A DNA stretch of 64,000 nt from Stieleria mannarensis (GTDB taxonomy: Bacteria; Planctomycetota; Planctomycetia; Pirellulales; Pirellulaceae). The position numbers were made by a program, and so were the translations under genes. Shown one piece after another: positions 61,656 to 64,000 of this stretch (the first letter of the stretch is position 1; the number at the start of each line of letters is the position of its first letter). Where the stretch lies: assembly GCF_014154935.1 (NCBI RefSeq), contig NZ_JACEHH010000005.1, positions 230,781 through 294,780 of the forward strand, read 5' to 3'. A model generated the notes under the pieces. It saw nothing but the letters and a program-made list of their open reading frames with translations, was not told the DNA's origin and ran no database searches.

Positions 61656-62271
61656 GTGTCGCCCTAAAGCTAGTTGTTTCGCTAACGTTGCACGGGTCCG
61701 TCGCGGAGAAACAGCGGTTTATGTTGTTGCTCGAGACCACGAATACGTACGCAGATTACCACAACCACGACAACCGAAAGGTCGGTTTCGACAGCATGCC
61801 CTAAGTGTTGAGACGCGGGGGATTACGGCATTGGGAGGTGCCAGCTTTCCTTATGAGTTCCCTGCTCTAACCGACTGAGCTACACCCCCGATCGTCTGCT
61901 GCAGATCCTAGCTGAAAATCGGATCGATTCGTAGCCGTGCAACTTCGTTGTGCCCACGGGGTTGGATTTTGCCCGCTGGTCCCAAACGCTATATTTTTTG
62001 CCCACGAAATCTTTTGACCCCACCTCCCCCCGAACAACCTCGCAGCCGGACCGGCGATCACACTCCGATTCGCTTCACGCCAAACCGAAAACCGAACGTG
62101 ACAAGTTGATTCCTCGCGTCGCTCGGTTGTCGACAACTGCTCCGTGCCCGCCCACCTCTATCCTGGCTGGGGATGAGAAAGCAATCAGTCGCGACCAACG
62201 AACGCCAGGTCCAGCATCAACCGAAGAACTAGACGATTCTGCTTGATCAGCCATCGTTCCCAGACGAGCCA
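61656..62271. other. Non-coding region holding a degraded tRNA locus copy
   Basis: 616 bp. Holds the tRNA fragment at 61851-61889 and, after it, about 200 bp related to the region upstream of the intact tRNA (TTCGTAGCCGTGCA, TTTTTTGCCCACGAAAT). No gene is visible. Confidence 0.65.
61851..61889 (-). pseudogene. 5'-half fragment of the CAT-anticodon tRNA gene
   Basis: 39 nt identical to 55593-55631: the acceptor 5' strand, D-arm and anticodon loop of the tRNA. The identity stops exactly at the 3' side of the anticodon loop. The 3' half and T-arm are absent, so it cannot be functional. Confidence 0.92.
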
Positions 62272-62646
62272 ATGGAAAATGAGACGACGTCCAACCCGTA
62301 CACAGCCCCGACCGCATCGCCGAGCTCAACGACTACGGACAGCGTTGACTTCGCACCGATCATCCGACGCTGGGAGCGGCTTCGTCTTTACTACAATGCG
62401 ATCCTTGTACCCGCGGTACTCCTGCTGACATTGGTCGGATTCCCGCACCACGCGTCCGCCCGCGGCTACTGGGAAATGCTTGTCGTTGGAGGTGTCTTCG
62501 CAAATCTGTGTTTCTTGGCGGGACCAACCATCGAAGGCTATGGCACGTACTTTCGACTTTGGAACAGCGCGATGACGATGCTTCTGTTCCTCGCGGGGCT
62601 TGGATTCACAGCACTGCTGGCGATCGGATCGATCGTCAGCTTTTGA
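62272..62646 (+). CDS. Small membrane protein, conserved hypothetical
   Basis: A 124-residue protein. Three hydrophobic helices (LYYNAILVPAVLLLTLVGFP, MLVVGGVFANLCFLAG, LLFLAGLGFTALLAIGSIVS) follow a Ser/Thr-rich N-terminus. No functional family is recognised. Only the last 19 residues survive in a second locus at 55899. It is followed 4 bp later by a hairpin repeat, which may act as terminator. Confidence 0.72.
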   Translation: MENETTSNPYTAPTASPSSTTTDSVDFAPIIRRWERLRLYYNAILVPAVLLLTLVGFPHHASARGYWEMLVVGGVFANLCFLAGPTIEGYGTYFRLWNSAMTMLLFLAGLGFTALLAIGSIVSF

Positions 62647-62650
62647 AATA

Positions 62651-62700
62651 GGACCAATAGGACGCATAGGACTTCTAGGTCCCCTGTGTCCTCTTGGTCC
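62651..62700. repeat. GGACC...GGTCC hairpin repeat, copy 3 (best preserved)
   Basis: Arms GGACCAATAGGACGCATAGG-AC and GTCCCCTGTGTCCTCTTGGT-CC form a near-perfect 22-bp hairpin around TTCTAG. It lies 4 bp past the membrane-protein gene. Confidence 0.92.
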
Positions 62701-62818
62701 CATCGATCGCGGGCCCGCTGACCGATTCAGTTGGGCCAGCCGACGCATGTTGCGTAGTTCGCTGGGGCGCGACGTCCGATACCATCGACTCGTTGAATCC
62801 GGAGGTTATACTGGGGAG

Positions 62819-63067
62819 ATGAGCTATGCCCCCAAACACGACTTTGGCCTTTTTGAAACATCTACTGCGATGGCTCGCCTTGATTTTGAACGACAGGCAA
62901 GCCCGATACAGAAGGTCGAGCGTTTCGCCGAGTTGGTCGCCATCTGCCGGGGCGTAGAAAAGCCAGACCTGTCTCCGATCGATCGCCAAAAACGATGGAT
63001 GGCCGAAAAGCTTCCGATTCGGGTGAGGCAAGTTGCAGCGTTCAACTCAGCTGAAAAGGCAGTCTAG
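62819..63067 (+). CDS. Small hypothetical protein upstream of nucleotidyltransferase
   Basis: An 82-residue protein beginning MSYAPKHDFGLFETSTAMAR. A GGAGG lies 15 nt and GGGGAG directly before the ATG. The sequence is charged and helical (ASPIQKVERFAELVAICRGV, then IDRQKRWMAEKLPIRVRQVA). No domain is recognised. It ends 7 nt before the nucleotidyltransferase gene on the same strand, the arrangement of antitoxin-toxin pairs, which is only a suggestion here. Confidence 0.68.
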   Translation: MSYAPKHDFGLFETSTAMARLDFERQASPIQKVERFAELVAICRGVEKPDLSPIDRQKRWMAEKLPIRVRQVAAFNSAEKAV

Positions 63068-63074
63068 CAATCGA

Positions 63075-63503
63075 ATGTTGATCGAGGTACTGGCGAAATT
63101 CGCAGGAGAGTTGGAGGCGCGGAATTATCGCTACGCGCTGATCGGTGGTCTCGCCGCTTCGATCAGAGGTCGAATTCGAGCGACAGAAGATATCGACCTC
63201 ATTGTGCTCTGCAACCTCGAAGAGGCGTTGAACCTGGTGGAGTCCCTCGGCGACAGCGGTTTCTCCCCGTTGCTCGAAAACTATGAACAGGTTGCTCGAT
63301 CTGCGCTATTGATACCAATCATCGATCGATCCAGCGGCATTCAATTGGACTTGGCAATCGGTCTTTCCGGTTTTGAGAAGGACATCGTTGAAGTTCTTGG
63401 AGAACGGTTCGACTGGCAATACTGCCTCGCGGCCGCAAAACGCTTAGAGTCGGCGGTAGACATTGATCTGGTGCAACAAATGAAACGCCTTCGTCCAAGC
63501 TAA
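63075..63503 (+). CDS. AbiEii/DUF6036-like nucleotidyltransferase
   Basis: A 142-residue DNA polymerase beta-like nucleotidyltransferase. YALIGGLAASIRGRIRATED and IDLIV contain the diagnostic GG...(T/R)xDxD pattern: Gly24-Gly25, Asp39 and Asp41. A third acidic strand reads SGIQLDLAIG. Relatives include the toxins of AbiE and the MntA/HepT-type systems as well as plain nucleotidyltransferases of unknown substrate. The start at 63075 gives the motif the usual distance from the N-terminus; a codon at 63033 would overlap the upstream gene. Coupled with the 82-residue gene. Confidence 0.8.
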   Translation: MLIEVLAKFAGELEARNYRYALIGGLAASIRGRIRATEDIDLIVLCNLEEALNLVESLGDSGFSPLLENYEQVARSALLIPIIDRSSGIQLDLAIGLSGFEKDIVEVLGERFDWQYCLAAAKRLESAVDIDLVQQMKRLRPS

Positions 63504-63576
63504 AACTCCCTTCTCTGATTCTTGTACCTTCTGTGCGTTTTGAGGCGATTCCATTCGGGATGTCTCCAGAAACGCC

Positions 63577-63903
63577 GACGTCGAAGACGTTGAACACGAA
63601 GACGGCAGTCTCTTTCAATCGATACCGGCTCTCCTGGATTCCCGGACCGACCAATTCGCCTTGCTCGGCCAACCCCTCGCGGCCATCCATGGTCTTCAGC
63701 GACGACTTTCGCAAGAATTCAAACTCATCGCGCACCGGCAAGAACGAGTCGATTTCGCAGTAGATCACCGCATCCCCGACGGAGAATTCGCCCTTCTTCG
63801 TAACACACTTCCAGCCATCAACCACCGCCAACTCGATCAAGTCCGCCCCCTCAATCGGTCGCAATGGACCGACCGTCCGGATTGTCGCCAGTTTTCTCAC
63901 CAT
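63577..63903 (-). pseudogene. Decayed RNA ligase (DRB0094-type)
   Basis: The preserved N-terminal part MVRKLATIRTVGPLRPIEGA to VIYCEIDSFLPVRDEFEFLR matches the RNA ligase family; the next block, which should carry the active-site Lys-x-Asp-Gly and surrounding residues, is missing and joins at SSLKTMDGREG to a later part, GELVGPGIQESRYRLKETAV. After FNVFDV the sequence is unrelated and runs antisense into the nucleotidyltransferase gene. It is an internally deleted, inactive remnant. Confidence 0.7.
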
Positions 63904-64000
63904 GCTTCGCTCAACGAATTCTGCATTAGTACTACGCCCCCATCCGAATGCGAGACGCACAAAAGATCGGGCAGGTTCACTAGCGTCGACGAGTCGCAGG
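63904..64000. other. Window end, upstream of the ligase remnant
   Basis: 97 bp that would hold the promoter of the decayed ligase gene. No feature can be supported. Confidence 0.4.

Noticed and set aside
61851..61889. A second functional tRNA gene
   Set aside because: Only the 5' half is present; the 3' acceptor strand and T-arm are missing.
55632..62271. An integrated prophage or integrative element
   Set aside because: No integrase, transposase, structural or replication gene is visible, and the repeated fragment is the wrong half of the tRNA for a standard attachment site. A rearranged accessory region is a better description.

Overview
The window reads as planctomycete chromosome, most likely Pirellulales (Rhodopirellula-type). 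Support: high GC, short widely spaced operons, a formylglycine-type sulfatase, DUF1080 and GH71/99-like secreted proteins, a SIMPL protein, EF-hand and HEAT proteins, a Flp/Tad pilus locus, a tiny Lys/Arg-rich protein of the kind conserved in the PVC group, and many palindromic dispersed repeats between genes. The genus assignment is inference. No transposase, integrase, CRISPR array or rRNA is visible.

Layout. 1-10.2 kb: mutL (C-terminus cut by the window edge), a SIMPL protein, a secreted EF-hand protein, a sugar-catabolic group on the minus strand (TIM-barrel isomerase, Zn-type alcohol dehydrogenase, KGPDC/HPS-like decarboxylase, DUF1080 protein), a secreted GH71/99-like hydrolase and a lipoprotein. 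10.6-17.5 kb: a partial Tad locus with two identical Flp pilins, a CpaA-type prepilin peptidase, CpaB, the CpaC/RcpA secretin and CpaE; the assembly ATPase and TadB/TadC are not here. 17.6-30.2 kb: leucyl aminopeptidase, UbiD-family decarboxylase plus a pteridine-reductase-like SDR, YaiI-family protein, RuvX, a FabZ-like dehydratase, a 32-residue basic protein, a gluzincin-like secreted protein, an NRDE protein and a DEAD-box RNA helicase. 30.4-41.6 kb: membrane and secreted proteins of unknown function, a translationally coupled PfpI-sulfatase-DUF971 operon, recA, a DinG-type helicase and ribosomal protein S20. 41.8-55.3 kb: a CobA-HemD fusion with an AhpD-like protein, mobA-moeA, tyrA-ribBA, an esterase, two overlapping trans-sulfuration PLP enzymes and two HEAT-type proteins.

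55.5-64 kb is different: accessory, visibly lower in GC, gene-poor and full of remnants. It starts at an intact CAT-anticodon tRNA gene. A 5'-half fragment of the same tRNA, with diverged copies of its upstream sequence, lies 6.3 kb away, and a small membrane protein is intact at one end and a C-terminal scrap at the other. Between and beside these lie a CPBP protease, a protein with a DUF4365/PD-(D/E)XK-like motif, a HEPN-like protein with an RNSLVH motif, a nucleotidyltransferase paired with a small upstream protein, and a decayed RNA ligase. This is the best candidate here for an undescribed (possibly defence-related) cassette.

A second theme is a set of dispersed palindromic repeat families. 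One element is present in two copies whose hairpin loop is inverted relative to its flanks. Coordinates of starts follow initiation codon, spacing to the upstream gene and signal-peptide position; functions come from motif recognition by eye without database searches.
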